Origin: Eucommia ulmoides
Lineage: Eukaryota > Streptophyta > Magnoliopsida > Garryales > Eucommiaceae
Reading direction: 5' to 3'
Assembly: GCA_016647705.1 (NCBI GenBank)
Contig: CM028340.1
Coordinates: 12,291,001 to 12,355,000, forward strand
Length of the DNA: 64,000 nt
A program made the position numbers and the translations under genes. Below, in pieces: positions 21,381 through 33,370 of the stretch (within the stretch, counting starts at the first letter, position 1; every line of letters begins with the position of its first letter). The notes below the pieces were generated by a model. The model worked only from the letters and a program-made list of their open reading frames with translations, was not told the origin of the DNA and ran no database searches.

Positions 21381-22013
21381 TTACATATACAAATGACTTA
21401 TTTAAAAAATTCTAAATGTATATCAATTATCTATTGTGCATATTTCTAAAAATGATTTCAAACTTCATCGTTCGAAAAAAATAATTTTTTAAAGACAACG
21501 AGTAATATTCCTTTTAACCATTATACAACTAAATAAAAAAGAAAAGTGAAAAAATAAAATAAAAAATAATATGAAAGATTGTTGGATTGGTAACACTGTG
21601 ATCTACTTTTATGCTTGTGTTTTTTCATGCAAATGAGATTTAGTAGAATTAAGGTCCCACCATATGTGGGACCCATAATTCAAAATTACTCTTTGTTTTT
21701 TTATATATAAATATATTTAAAATAAATAAATAAATCACTCTTTGAATGGACAGACAAGGCCAGCAGAAATCCAAATAAAGGGCTCTTAAATAAAGTATAT
21801 TAAAGGTGGAAAGAGGCAGAGTGTGATGAAAGATGAAAAAGGCCAAGTGGTATTTTTAACCCTTTTTCATGTTTACCATTTGTTGTTTTGCATATATTTA
21901 TATATGGGATATAAACTATGTCTAAACAAAAAATAATTTTAATATTTAAACAATAAAACAAAATATCACTCATTCACAATAAAAATAGATATATAGTTTG
22001 AATATATATTGTT
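21381..22013. other. AT-rich DNA without recognisable genes
   Basis: No supported coding region, RNA or element was found. Short palindromic AT stretches are present. The right end carries the 9-bp MULE target duplication TATATTGTT (22005-22013). Confidence 0.6.
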
Positions 22014-23350
22014 GGGCATATGTCATTTATCTCCCGTGTTTTTTTTACCATTAATTAAAAAATTTATCTGTCATTTACTAATAAAAACTTTATCCTTAAT
22101 TATTTAAAAATAATTAAATAATTAAAAAAATATAAATATACCCTTAAGCTTGTTTTTTTTTTTTTTTTTCGTCATTTTTTTTTTAATAATAACATCCCTA
22201 TTTATATTTTTTAAACCCTATTCTTTTTTCTTTTTCTTTTTTTTAATACACACACAACAATTAAAAAAGAAAAAAAAAAGTATGCCTTCTTCTTCTTCTT
22301 TCCCCCACCCCACCCTTGCCGGAAACTCACCTTGTTCCTTTTCCTCCTCCTCCTTCCTTCTCTCCCTCTCTACTTCAGCGTATAAATCCAGCATGGATTT
22401 GTGCTTCAGCGCACAGATCGACGCTGATCTGTACACTGACGTCTCCTTCGATTAGATTGCTAGTGCACGGGACGTTTTCTGCGGAATAAGGTTCGGTGGC
22501 TTCAACCTCGTCTGCTGGAATTCTAACTTTACCCCTAAAAGACTCTACCTCAATGAATCGTTCTTTTAGAAGATCTGACCAACACAGACGATCAGATTTG
22601 TTCCCTAACGAATGGCACTGACAACATCCGGCGCTGGAGAGGTAACTCAATTTCATCTCAATTCCTCGGTCAATCCTCACAATCCCATAAATTTCATTTG
22701 GGTTAGGTTTCTCCTGCAGGATCCTAATCAACACCAACAGAATCATCTGCCGGTGTAGCAACAATTTCGCCGCTGTGATTGAAACTAAGTTTTTTAAAAC
22801 CTCCATGTCTACCATATTCGTCAATGGTAGCCACGCCTGTGGGTTGAACATCACTGATTTTTGGTTTACAAAGGAAACAACGATGTCGGTCAGCTCGGGA
22901 GTGAAATCGAGTGGTCTTATTTTGTTTTTGGGAGGAGGAGATGCTAGGACAGGAACACAGATCTCCAATTCTCGATGACTTTGACGGAGTTGATTTGGGG
23001 CTTTGAATTGGTTGGGAAGACTTGAAAGTGGCGGCAGCGGTCACAAAATTTTGATATGAATGGTGGCGGCGGCGCTAGATAGGGTAGGAGTGGTGGCGGT
23101 GGAAGGATGAGAGGTAAATATAATTACTTAAAAAGTTAAAGATAAAAAATATAATTTTAAAAATAGAGGAGTGTTAGTAAATTTTTATAAAAATAAAAAA
23201 ATAAATATATATATTTTTAAAATAATATAAGGGCATTCATGTATTTTTATAAGAAAAAATTGGTAAAAAATGATGATTGGTATTTTTAAAATGACAAGAG
23301 AGATTTGTGGTTTTGGTCAAAATGAGAGGGGAGATAAGTGGTATAAACCC
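22014..23350. mobile_element. MULE-like TIR element with 9-bp TSD and internal ORF
   Basis: The ends GGGCATATGTCATTTATCTCCC (left, given here in outline) and the inverse GGGTTTATACCACTTATCTCCC (right) are imperfect inverted repeats. Long T-rich arms with CCCTTA and ATAAAAAT blocks follow. The flanks TATATTGTT at 22005-22013 and 23351-23359 are a perfect 9-bp TSD, as expected of Mutator-like elements. No MURA-type transposase is seen. The interior is less AT-rich and codes a 198-residue ORF on the minus strand, so it may be a Pack-MULE. Confidence 0.8.
22375..22968 (-). CDS. Uncharacterised ORF inside the MULE-like element
   Basis: This is an open frame of 197 codons on the minus strand, starting MEICVPVLASPPPKNKIRP and ending at 22375. 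An overlapping frame (23044-22724) starts MTAAATFKSSQPIQSPKST, which looks like the Ser/Thr-rich beginning of a plastid-targeted or regulatory protein. One of the two may be a captured gene fragment carrying a frameshift. I recognise no domain. The contrast in base composition with the AT-rich arms suggests captured host sequence, but it could be a chance ORF. Confidence 0.35.
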   Translation of the reverse strand: MEICVPVLASPPPKNKIRPLDFTPELTDIVVSFVNQKSVMFNPQAWLPLTNMVDMEVLKNLVSITAAKLLLHRQMILLVLIRILQEKPNPNEIYGIVRIDRGIEMKLSYLSSAGCCQCHSLGNKSDRLCWSDLLKERFIEVESFRGKVRIPADEVEATEPYSAENVPCTSNLIEGDVSVQISVDLCAEAQIHAGFIR

Positions 23351-23359
23351 TATATTGTT

Positions 23360-23688
23360 TTAGATTCTATAAGATAAATATCTATATAAAATGTTTTGCC
23401 ACTTGTTAAAAAAATAATCACTATACATAAATAGTTTTGTAATTTTTTAAAAGAAAGTTAATAATTTATACACCAACACATACCAATAAGTGTTCAAAAA
23501 AATAAATATAATGTAGTTTTATATTTTACTACCCAACAAAAAAAAAAAAATTGGCGATTCTATTATGAAGTTATATGTCCAATTCTTTATATTTTTTCCT
23601 TTAAATTTTTGAACAATTTATTTTTTAGTCATTTTAAACTTAGTTTTAGTCTTGGTTGATATTAATCATATAAATTTAACATTTAGTT
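23360..23688. other. AT-rich spacer
   Basis: No gene or element is recognised in this stretch between the MULE TSD and the E3 LTR. Confidence 0.6.
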
Positions 23689-25970
23689 TGATGTTGGGAA
23701 AATCTTCCGACCTCCAACCTCCACTCAGAGACCAACACATGGCAGTGTGACTCCTACTGAGGTCCACCTTATTCTATAAGTGGCCCCATGGCATCCATCA
23801 TCATGGACTTCTCTGTTCACCAACCTGTGACCATAATAGCCTCATGCATGGCATTTTCTGTTAACGCCGATCGACGATCAAGTGTCCATTGGCTTCATTA
23901 GCTCTCCCTGTTGAACACCGACCTCAAGATGCCTATCTCGTATGACCCCCTCATGCCGAGCACTAACCTCATGACGCCAGCCTCAGGTGACCTATTAGTA
24001 GCGGAATATTACGTCGCTACTTTCACCACAAATGTATGGGTCAATGTTTAGTATAATGAGAAGAGTAAGGTTGTTGTATCCACAAGGATTGGATTAAATT
24101 GTCGTTGAGTACCGTGATTGTCATAACTGGATTTTATCTAGGCGACTCAATTTTTTTTTTTTTTTTTTTATATATTAATAATAAACTAAACTAATTAACT
24201 ATTATACTAATATGAAGTTTATGTGAGTATATTGTCTAGGAATTAACTTTGTTCACTTAAACGTGTTCGTTTCAATCTAGTTTACATTAACGGCATTCAA
24301 ATCTATCCGACAATTTAGGTATCGAAAACTCACTCACTACCTCTCCCGAGTGTAAAGTGAATGAATATGCGACTTCGCATCAACGCCGAAGTCCCCCTCT
24401 AGCGTCTATACGACACTTGATCACATGAGTCTCGCCCCAACCTCATGGATTACACACTTTCTAATACCATCCTGGGTCATTAGATCGTCGCATTGTGTTT
24501 AAACCCTAGTCCAAATTCAGGGTTACCTCTCCCAAGTGTCAAAACCCCGATTTCTCAATATATCATAACAAATGTATAATGGTGGAAGAATGATAAACAC
24601 AATCGAATACAAATGAAGAAGAATGATAAACACAATCGAATACAAATGAACATCCGTTAACAAAACATTAATTTATTTAAAGCACGTTTTCATGAACTAC
24701 ATTAAGCCCTAAACAATATATGTTTAGATACTCATGGCCATAACCACATATACAATAATAAACAAGTTAAACATAATCAAAACTACCAACCAAACTAAGA
24801 AATAAAGAGAGAAACAAAGGAGACTAGCCGTTATCCGAAGAATCGACGCTAAAACTGCTCTGAAATTGTTTCCTCTTCTTGGATTTGTGATCTTCTCTTG
24901 GTTGATATGGTTTGGAGCTCTCAAACTCTTCCCCAAAACATGGGGTTTATGTTGGGAGAAGAGTGGATACATGTGGGATCCAAAATATCCTAGAAAATAT
25001 CCCAAAATATCAAAAACATCTGGTGTCGGACTGCTGCAGCGGTGAGAAGTTAGTAGGCTTTCTGCTGGATGATCATTGCAGCGATGGGAAGCGTCGTTGT
25101 AGCGGTGGTTGGGCAAAAACATTTTGTTTGATTGACCGCTGCAGCGGTGGATCTACTGTCCTGAATGGCTTTTTTGCTCGTTTTTTCACCGTTCTTCTAC
25201 CGACGTTCCACCGATTTGCTTGATTGTAGACCGTTTTCATCCATTTTCGTCCCAAACACTAGATTTATAACAAAATAAATAAAAACATATTAAAATATAT
25301 TAAAACACTATATTAATACTCGAAAACTACCAAAACTGGTTTGGAAATATATAGATAAATTATACCTATCACCTATCATGGTACGATCGATCTCTTCTTA
25401 ACAAACAACTGATAGGTTCTTCATCAAAGTTTTTAGGCTGGCTTTGGACCAAGGACCTCTTACGCCACCAATAAGGATTTTCGTCGTCTGTATAGATTGG
25501 TCACTTTCTCTTGTTTATATGGGCCAACCCATGGGCTCGTCTTGGTAAGACAAAGTACAAGGCCTAATGTCTAATCACCTTATGCGGCTCCTCATTGGCC
25601 ACGTGCTTAGTTATCTTAATGAATTGTGCTTAGAGCCCTAATTTCATGGTGCTAATCGCTCTCATCGTCTATAAATATCCTGACATTCAATGCCCCAAGT
25701 AATGCTCAACTACCCACTTAAATCATATATATATTTTTTCTCCTGGGCTCTTACTTTCACGTTGGAGGGATTTCGTTGGGCACACCCTAGTTGGTCTTTG
25801 TGCAGGTACCAGCTCAAACTTAAAGATTTCGCCATTGAACATTAACTGTTAACCGTGGACTGTCCTGAGAATAGTAAACTTCGTAGTCAAGACCTTCACC
25901 TTAGAAGGAAACCTACATGTGCGTGTTGATCGGACCAACTGCGGGTGTTAACCAAATTTAGGCACCAACA
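23689..25970 (+). repeat. E3: Tat-like gypsy 5' LTR, interrupted by an Athila-type solo LTR
   Basis: It begins TGATGTTGGGAAAATC and ends AGGCACCAACA, directly before a PBS-like TTCGGTGTCGTCTGTAGGAA (25972-25991). Without the nested solo LTR (23996-25371 plus one TSD copy) it is about 900 bp. A TATA box, CTATAAATATCC, lies near 25670. It differs in sequence from the E1/E2 LTRs but has the same TGATGTTG start and PBS type, so it is a separate Tat family. Confidence 0.8.
23996..25371 (-). mobile_element. Athila-type solo LTR
   Basis: It is 1376 bp, flanked by CCTAT at 23991-23995 and 25372-25376. On the minus strand it begins TGATAGGTATAATTTAT and ends ATATTCCGCTACTA. It is homologous throughout to the Athila-like LTR at 52730-54126 (shared TAGTTTTCGAGTA, GCCGTTGT-type and TAATATT blocks). 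No PBS or internal sequence remains, so LTR-LTR recombination left a solo LTR. A GC-rich patch with GCTGCAGCGG palindromes is at about 25025-25160. Confidence 0.9.
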
Positions 25971-27450
25971 GTTCGGTGTCGTCTGTAGGAACGCTACTAA
26001 AAGTCTCCCTTTGATCATTCCTTACTAGTCGGCTAACACTTGATGATCACAAAGTCTGGTAAGATAATAGGATGAAAAAATCAAATTCCCACTATGAACA
26101 ATCCTCAAAACAACTAATAACTTGAATGAACTAAATAAATATCTAAAGTCCTTAGGCTATACAGATGATCTCTGACCATCGAGGACTAAACTCTCCTCAT
26201 CAGCCAGATGGGCCCATCAACCTTGCCTTCTGCGCCTTTGTGGGGGTAAACTTATGGTGCCGCCAAGGTCTTAAGCATTGATATCTTGGAATGCCAATTA
26301 GGAGAGTTCCAGGGGTGCATCCAAGCTCTCCTATTCCTGCCTGCCGCTGACCCCCACAATGGGGGCACCAGATCTTGAGATAGCAAGGTGCGAAGCGTGA
26401 GCTTAGAACTCCAAAGATAGGGTGATATTTTCTAATAGGCACATGCCCGGAGACCATCTATAACCCTACGACCACGATTTAAAAGAGCGGGAGAGGAGTC
26501 TCTTGGCTGTGTCAAGATCATCTTCCCATTTTCTATTAAGATACAGTTCCATGGATAAATTAGAATCCCCCGGGATCGAGCTCCCAACCATGTGGGGCGG
26601 TTTGGCTTTAGGGCCTGGCGTGAATTTGAGGTTGATTCCTACTATGTGCTATCTCTCCACCATTGTGCCTGACCACTAGACAACCATATACAAGTTGAAC
26701 CCCACGGAGAGGGTGTGGTGAAGCACCGCCTTGCCGGCATGGAAGTGCTTCTCCAAGAAGTTGACAAAGAAAGAGGAGCAAATGGGCTCCCCACAAAGGT
26801 GAGGTCGCCTTTCGTGGACGAAGTGCTGGAAAAGATAGTGCCACACTAGTTTGTACATCCCCAGATGACCAATTATGATGGAACCACTGACCCCGTTGAC
26901 CACCTGTCCATCTTCAGATCGCATATGGATATTTAGAGTGCTTGTGTCACCATGAGGCTTAATTCTTTGCCGCTCACTCTTTCTAGGGAAACATGGACCT
27001 AGTTCAAGAACATATGGACGACCTCTATCATAACGTTTCGTGAGCTTGAGCAACTATTTTGTGATTGTTTCAACCTCTCACAACAAAGGTCGAAGACCAT
27101 GGATTACATCCTCGCCCTCCAACAAAGCCTAGTTAATTGCTCGGAGAGTATGTTAAATGCTTCAACAGAGAAGTGAATGCCTACGATGATCTCTCCAAAG
27201 GTGTGGCGGTATCCACATTTATTGACAGGATCTTCCATCAGAGGTCCTACGACCTCAGTGCTAACCTCACCGTCAACCTCAACCAAGTTGTGGACCATGG
27301 CACCCGCTTCCACAATGTCGACCTATGAGCTGTGACTAGAAGAAAGCGTGAGGAGACCTAAAAGAAGAAGGGAAAGAGAAGAGAATGTCCCAGCTATGCT
27401 CAAGGCTTGACCAAAGGGAGACTAGGACCTCTACCTGGGGAATAAAGACT
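25971..27450 (+). pseudogene. E3 gag remnant
   Basis: Behind the PBS, broken frames on the plus strand show Tat-type gag sequence. The clearest piece is 27137-27328 (LGEYVKCFNREVNAYDDLSKGVAV and NLNQVVDH), the end of the gag core. Earlier fragments around 26640-27060 match the upstream core only with many stops. No protease or pol follows: similarity fades near 27450-27520. Confidence 0.7.
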
Positions 27451-27459
27451 GTTTTTGCC

Positions 27460-27660
27460 CCCAGGATATCAACTAGCCGACTATACACCACTCTCCACCA
27501 TCGTCGCGATGATATATGTGGAGAATTATGAGGGAATTCATTCCAACTCCCCTGCCCTTGAGGATTTAAGGTCAGAATCGAGGAAAAAAAATAGAATAAG
27601 AAAATTTACATTACACGTGAACATAAAAAGAGAGTCCATGACAAAGGAAATGGTTAATAA
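27460..27660. other. Unclassified junction region
   Basis: This lies between the end of E3 similarity and the leftward LTR-like arm. Nothing specific is recognised. A 74-codon ORF here has no features supporting it. Confidence 0.4.
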
Positions 27661-29015
27661 AATATCTAGATTTATGTAGTTGAATACCAAAAAAAAATTA
27701 AACCAACCTTAGTATCCATAATTCCATAAGTCAAAATCAATATTTCTTAACACATAAAAAACAAATATAAACGTAATCTAATTTAGTAAAACTATTATTT
27801 ATCACTTTTGCGCACTTTACCTCTTAGCCAACGTATTCTAAGGCATGATTTGATTCGACTCTTCATAAAGTAGCACAAATTGATCTTGAAACAAACTTTA
27901 ATTTGATTCTTCAAGAATTAAAACAAATGTATCGTCTTTAATAGTATCCACACGAGAAACTCCATATGAATTGTGACTACAGATTGTCTAAGAATCTGAT
28001 TCTAAGTTAGTGGATCTAAGAAAACTGGGATTTGATTTTAGGTGGTAGTAAAAATCAATATCGAAAGAGAAATAAAACAAAAAGGTCTGGCCAAAAAATC
28101 AAAAGGGATGAGTGGCTATTGTATACAATGGCCCCTTTTATATATTATCCAGGGTTAAAACACTAGACTCTTTTCTTCTCTAAATCTTACTTTAACCCTT
28201 GAACCTATAAACACTACAACATTACTAGACATTTATTCTAAAGGACTATTCAAACTACTCATTTCCTTTAAAAGACTATTCAAACTTGCATTCCCTATTT
28301 ATGTGCGACCTATTAGATTCATAACAAAAGCCAGACAATAAAATTAATTAAAATTTGAACAATTCTAGTTTCGCGTTGCAAAAATAATAATTTCTTTATG
28401 GCATTTCCACCAACTGTGAGTCATGTCTACCTATATATCACAATTGTATCCAATTGATAATAATTTTACCAAGAGAACCTCCTCAGTTGTAATTTTTACA
28501 CTATACAATCTTTCTATCTTGTGTTCCTTAAAGAACCAACATGATATGTATTAAAGTAAAAAAATCTTTAGTTCAATTATATGTATATCGATTGATAAGA
28601 TTATTCCCTTGTGATACCAATTGGAATCTCATCCTAATTGTCACATTATAATGGATAAAGTCTTGGTTGAATTACATTAAATCTAATTATATAGGACACG
28701 TATCTCTTTACTGAGAGTGAGATCATATCTTGCATACTTGAATAATCACACATATGTTTCACTATACTCAATGAATACCTTTGACGTTTTGTGGCTAGGA
28801 TACAATGCTCAGTATTATCAAAGTATAAGAACAAACATATGTGATATCTAGTACCTCAACTCTAAAGATCATAAGCATCATCACAACTCTGATATTTCAT
28901 TTTGACATTGAGCAAACCTACCATGTGGAATATCTAAGATGATTACGTTCATGGACTTTCTTACTCTTGTAAGTCTTCTTGTGGTTATTTTAGTGTCTCA
29001 TGGTTATGAGACTTA
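27660..29015 (-). repeat. LTR-like arm, minus orientation
   Basis: Large parts (best at 28400-29010) are the inverse of 29445-30050: shared runs include CCAAGAGAACCTC, CCCTTGTGATA, TCTCATCCTAAT and TTGACATTGAG. Read on the minus strand it contains a TATA-like TATATAAAAGGGGCC near 28135. I interpret it as one LTR of a copia-type family in the leftward direction. Neither end is exact. Confidence 0.6.
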
Positions 29016-29444
29016 CCATTCTCAATGGTTGGAATCGCGGGCCAAGTTTAGTGATGAACTTCTTACTCTAGACACCCTTCTTAGCTACATCGGATGCAAA
29101 AATATACTCGATCTTGTTGGATGTAAGCCTTATGATAAATCTTGTATTTATACATTCAATGGCTTTTATTTATAATATTACAATCTCAAGTATTAATAAA
29201 AGGTATTTTGGATATAAAGTTCAAATGCCTTAGCTCTTTAAGTTCAAATATTATTGAATTATATAAATGTTTCTGTAGACCCTGGATATAAAGTTCAAAT
29301 GCCTTAGATATTTAATTGGATTGAAAGGTGGAGACCAAGGACATTTGGTCACTTGTACCCTAGAATGTTCCTAGCCGCTATTGGGCTGTTAAAACAACTT
29401 TTAACAATATAGGCTACCTTGTGAGGTGTTTTCTCTTATGATAA
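29016..29444. other. Spacer between the opposed LTR-like arms
   Basis: This 430-bp spacer contains a 26-base near-identical repeat (GGATATAAAGTTCAAATGCC...) at about 29211 and 29284. No gene is supported. Confidence 0.5.
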
Positions 29445-30860
29445 TGGTGAGTTTCAAAACCATTAGTAAGAGATACTAGAACAACCACAAGTGGGCTTAC
29501 TAGTATAATAAGATCCTAAACATGATCATCCAAGATATCTCACATGGTATCTTTTCTCAATGTCAAAATGGGATATCCGAGTTATGATTTTACTTATGAT
29601 CTTTATGCTTAACGTATCGTATATTACATGTATAGGTTTCTATACCTGATAATATTGAGTGTTACATTTTAGACATAAAACTTCAAAGGTATTAATTAGG
29701 TATAGTGTGACATGCATGCGAATATATGAACATGCAAGAATGGATCTATCACTATTAGTAAAAAGAGACATGACCCATGTAATTTGATTTAATATAATTC
29801 ACCCAATCCTCTGTAATGATTAGGATGAGAGTCCAATGGCTATCACAAGGGATTATGTTATCAATAAAAATACATATGATTGAGCTAGGTTTCTATTTAA
29901 CCGTATAATGTTGGTCTTTTCGAGTACACAGATAAAGATATCATGGAATTCACATATTATGCCGAATGAGGTTCTCTTGGTTAAATTCCAACCAACTGAA
30001 CATGACTGTGATATGTAAATAGACGTGACTTAAAGTTGGAAGAAATGACTTAAGGAGAAAAACGTTTTCTTCTAAAATGGAAAAATTAGAATTGTTCTAA
30101 TTTTTATTGATTAATTGATTAGTTAATTAATTAATTAATTGTTTTCATCATCCAGCTTTTAGTATGGACCTAATGTGTCACACACAATATAGAATTGATG
30201 TTAGAAGAGTTCTTGAAAAAAGAATGAGTAGTAATGCTAAACTTAAGAAGTCTATAGGCTAAACTGCAAATGAGAAAATGAAGAAGTCTAGCGTTTTGAA
30301 CCTTGGACTACATTTATAAAGTGGAAGGCCATAAAATGGTTGCCCCACTCAGTAGATTCGACCACAAGAAAAATTGGCTGCTCTTTGCTCTATCTCAGTC
30401 CTTCATGTTTATGAAATTGCGTTTTCCAGTTTGTACTACTGACTTGAATCTTACAACCACCTAAATTCATATAAGAGCTATCCTAGAGCCTGGTGATTAG
30501 ATATGGTCTTAGAAATCCGAAGAACACTATTCTTTATGAGGTCTTCTGTATGAATATTGTTAGAGGTGAGACATATGTATCACTTCTAAGAGAATCAAGT
30601 CTCATATAGCTACATTGTTGATGTTCAGACGCTCTCCGAAGAGTCTACTTAGATCAACCTCGGGAATTACCAACTTTAAAGTTGAAGCACCGGAATAGGT
30701 ATTGTTTATATTAAAAGAGTTTTAATATTGCTTGATTCTTTATTTTAATGTTAATATAGCTAGATGCAACTTAAGAAATTGGATATTAAATTGTGATTTA
30801 ATTTTTTTATATTTCGTTGTGCAGATTTTTCAATTTTAATATATGATCCCTTCAAGTAGT
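29445..30860 (+). repeat. LTR-like arm, plus orientation, with PBS
   Basis: It is homologous in inverse orientation to 27660-29015. At its right end TAGTATCAAAGCC (about 30859-30871) is a decayed TGGTATCAGAGCC primer-binding site, so this is a rightward 5' LTR of a copia-type element ending near 30856. What follows (30872-31280) would be its leader. No gag or pol of this element is recognised. Confidence 0.6.
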
Positions 30861-30871
30861 ATCAAAGCCAC

Positions 30872-31379
30872 CTCCATAATTAACTTAAAATAATTTTTGG
30901 GTTATGTTTTATGAATTGTTGAATCATGGAACATTGAAGATATATCGATCACCTGTAAATCCAAAAGAAAGGAAGTAGAGGGAATAATGTCAAAGTTAAA
31001 ACCAAGATGCCTGAAGGAGCTAGGGTTCTAGACACCGGCTGTGGTGGTGCAATTGCCATGTGCCGCCATCTGTCATCACAACGGCACAATTATGATTGTT
31101 CGAACCATCACGGCGTCATGGTAGGATCATGGTTCCCGGGCATGTGGTTTGACTTTCTTTCAAGCGAAATTCGAATTACCTGCAAGTTTGTAGATTCTAC
31201 AAATTTGGTCTTTCGAATATTTAGGAAGAAAAATCAAACATTCACTAAGCATTTTAATTTGAATTTTAAATCGCCTGTATAAGATTTGATAACTTTTATT
31301 TTTATTTTTAAAAAAACTATCAAATCAATTTTGATTTCTTATTTAAAATCTAAATTTTAAATTTTTTAAAATAAAATTT
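30872..31379 (+). other. Retroelement leader-like region
   Basis: It lies just behind a PBS-like site. A 91-codon ORF (31007-31282) has no recognisable domain and no supporting homologue here, so I do not call a gene. From about 31290 the sequence becomes extremely AT-rich. Confidence 0.4.
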
Positions 31380-33370
31380 TAATTAATCACATTAAATTAT
31401 TATTATATATTAATTGATAGATAATTATTATTAATTATTTAAGTTTGATATTTTTCCATGTTTAATTACATCTCTTTTTAATCAAAACTCTATTTTAAAT
31501 ATTTTTAGATAATAATTAATAGACATAGATGTTGGTGCATAAAACTGGTACACACCTCGAGTATGGTCCAGTCGGATGACAAGTGGGTCCTCTTGCTGAG
31601 GTGGAGTCGTCGATTGAAAAGTCCTCGAGCGAGCTGTGCTGGGTCCTGGGAGGACCGATCTGCTGTGTCCAAAGTCATGCTCCTCAGGAAGTGTACCTGC
31701 AGAAGGTTCAGACCGGGGTTTATCCCGGTGAAGCCCCTACGGAGTGGTAATCAGTGCTCAGAGAGAAAAGGTACATAATATAGCAAGGAAACAAATGAAC
31801 TCGCACGTAATGTAAGTCATTCAAGCGTACCTCGGGCTTACATAGCCCCTGATATATATAGGCGTTGGAGATAATTAGTCGGGCGTAAACACGATTAATT
31901 AGTCGAAACCCTGTGTTTAGCCGATAATTTGGGGCGTTTAGGAGATAATCGTTGGGCTTGGGCTTTTGGGCCCATTCGGCGAAGCCTGCGGGCTTTTGAC
32001 AAGCCTGTGGTGATGAGCTGGTGAAGGAGCGCAGAGATCCGTGGAGTCCTGGAGAAGAAACAAGGTGAAAATGGGAGTTGGTCGCAGTGAGCGACTGAGT
32101 CCCTGAAACTGATCGCTGAGGGCACGGCGTAGAGCTCAGAGCGACACGTCACTGTTGGGCTCCTCGCTCCTCCCTGGGTGTAAATGAGGATCCAAGGAGG
32201 AACCGTAGTCGGTGTATGCTCCAACGTGGCGTTGTGGATTCCGGAATACGTCCCTGTCATTGCGAGGGTTGACACGTGGCTAGGTCTCAAGTGCTGACTC
32301 AAAGGTGCCCAATAATACCCTCATCAATAGATTTTCAATTAAATACTTGATTTAATATTATTTTAGTTAAAAGTATATTTTAATTATTATTAGATAATAA
32401 TTGATAGACATATATTTTTAATTAAATATTTAAATGTTATTTTATTTAAAAGTTAGTTTTAATTAGATAATAATTAATAAACAAATATTTTGAATAAAAG
32501 TTTAATCTTATTTCAATTAAAAGTCTATTTTAACTATTATTATATAATGATTAATATACAAATATTTTTAATTAAAAAATAATAATTCTGATGTAAATAA
32601 AATTTGTATTTTAATTATCCTACAATAATTAATAGATATTGATTTTTTATTTTAAGGAGGGACTGGATTAGGCTTATATTTTATAAAGTTTTATTTTGTT
32701 ATTATGAGATAATTTTAATGCATATGGAATTTTAATAATTCAAAATTAAATTGGATTATGTTTTAATTATTAATAATAATTCTTATAGATAATTATTATT
32801 AATTATTTAAGTTTGATATCTTTCCATGTTTAATTACATCTCTTTTTAATCAAAACTCTATTTTAAATATTTTTAGATAATAATTAATAGACATAAATTT
32901 TCAATTAAATACTTAATTTAATATTATTTTAATTAAAAATCTATTTTAATTAATATTAGATAATAATTGATAGACATATATTTTTAATTAAATATTTAAA
33001 TGTTATTTTATTTAAAAGTTTATTTTAATTAGATAATAATTGATAGACATATATTTTGAATAAAAGTTTAATCTTATTTTAATTAAAAGTCTATTTTAGT
33101 TATTATTATATGATGATTAATATACATATATTTTTAATTAAAATATAATAATTCTGATGTAAATAAAATCTCTATTTTAATTATCCTACAATAATTAATA
33201 GATATTGATTTTTTTATTTTAAGGAGGATTGGATTAGGCTTATATTTTATAAAGTTTTATTTATTATTATGAGATAATTTTAATGTATATGGAAGTTTGA
33301 TAATTCAAAATTAAATTGGATTATGTTTTAATTATTATTAAATAATTCTTAATAGATATAGAATCTAATT
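31380..33370. repeat. Tandem duplication of an AT-rich ~565-bp segment
   Basis: Copy A (31420-32786, without the solo LTR) and copy B (32787-about 33350) are nearly identical: both run from TAGATAATTATTATTAATTATTTAAG through TTCTGATGTAAATAAAAT to GGATTATGTTTTAATTATT. Within each copy the motif TAGATAATAATT(A/G)ATAGACA recurs about every 70-90 bp, so there is a second level of repetition. No coding potential is present. Confidence 0.85.
31530..32326 (-). mobile_element. Solo LTR (gypsy-like), TSD ATAGA
   Basis: It is 797 bp, flanked by ATAGA at 31525-31529 and 32327-32331. On the minus strand it begins TGATGAGGGTATTATTGG and ends TTATGCACCAACA. A TATA box, CCTATATATATCAG, is near 31850-31863 in that orientation. 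It is far more GC-rich than the surrounding AT repeat and interrupts copy A of the tandem duplication. The ORFs on both strands inside it are incidental. Confidence 0.9.

Noticed and set aside
22150..22455. 101-codon plus-strand ORF rich in Phe and Ser
   Set aside because: It is created by poly-T and CT tracts at the edge of the MULE; there is no domain.
26200..27053. Minus-strand ORFs of 78-125 codons
   Set aside because: They lie opposite the decayed E3 gag and show no gene features; the plus strand carries the homologous fragments.
31007..31282. 91-codon ORF starting MPEGARVLDTGCGG
   Set aside because: The glycine-rich start suggests a methyltransferase motif (DTGCGG), but nothing else of that fold follows and the ORF lies in a retroelement leader region.
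31895..32302. 135-codon minus-strand ORF
   Set aside because: It lies wholly inside a solo LTR with a clear TSD and has no recognisable domain.
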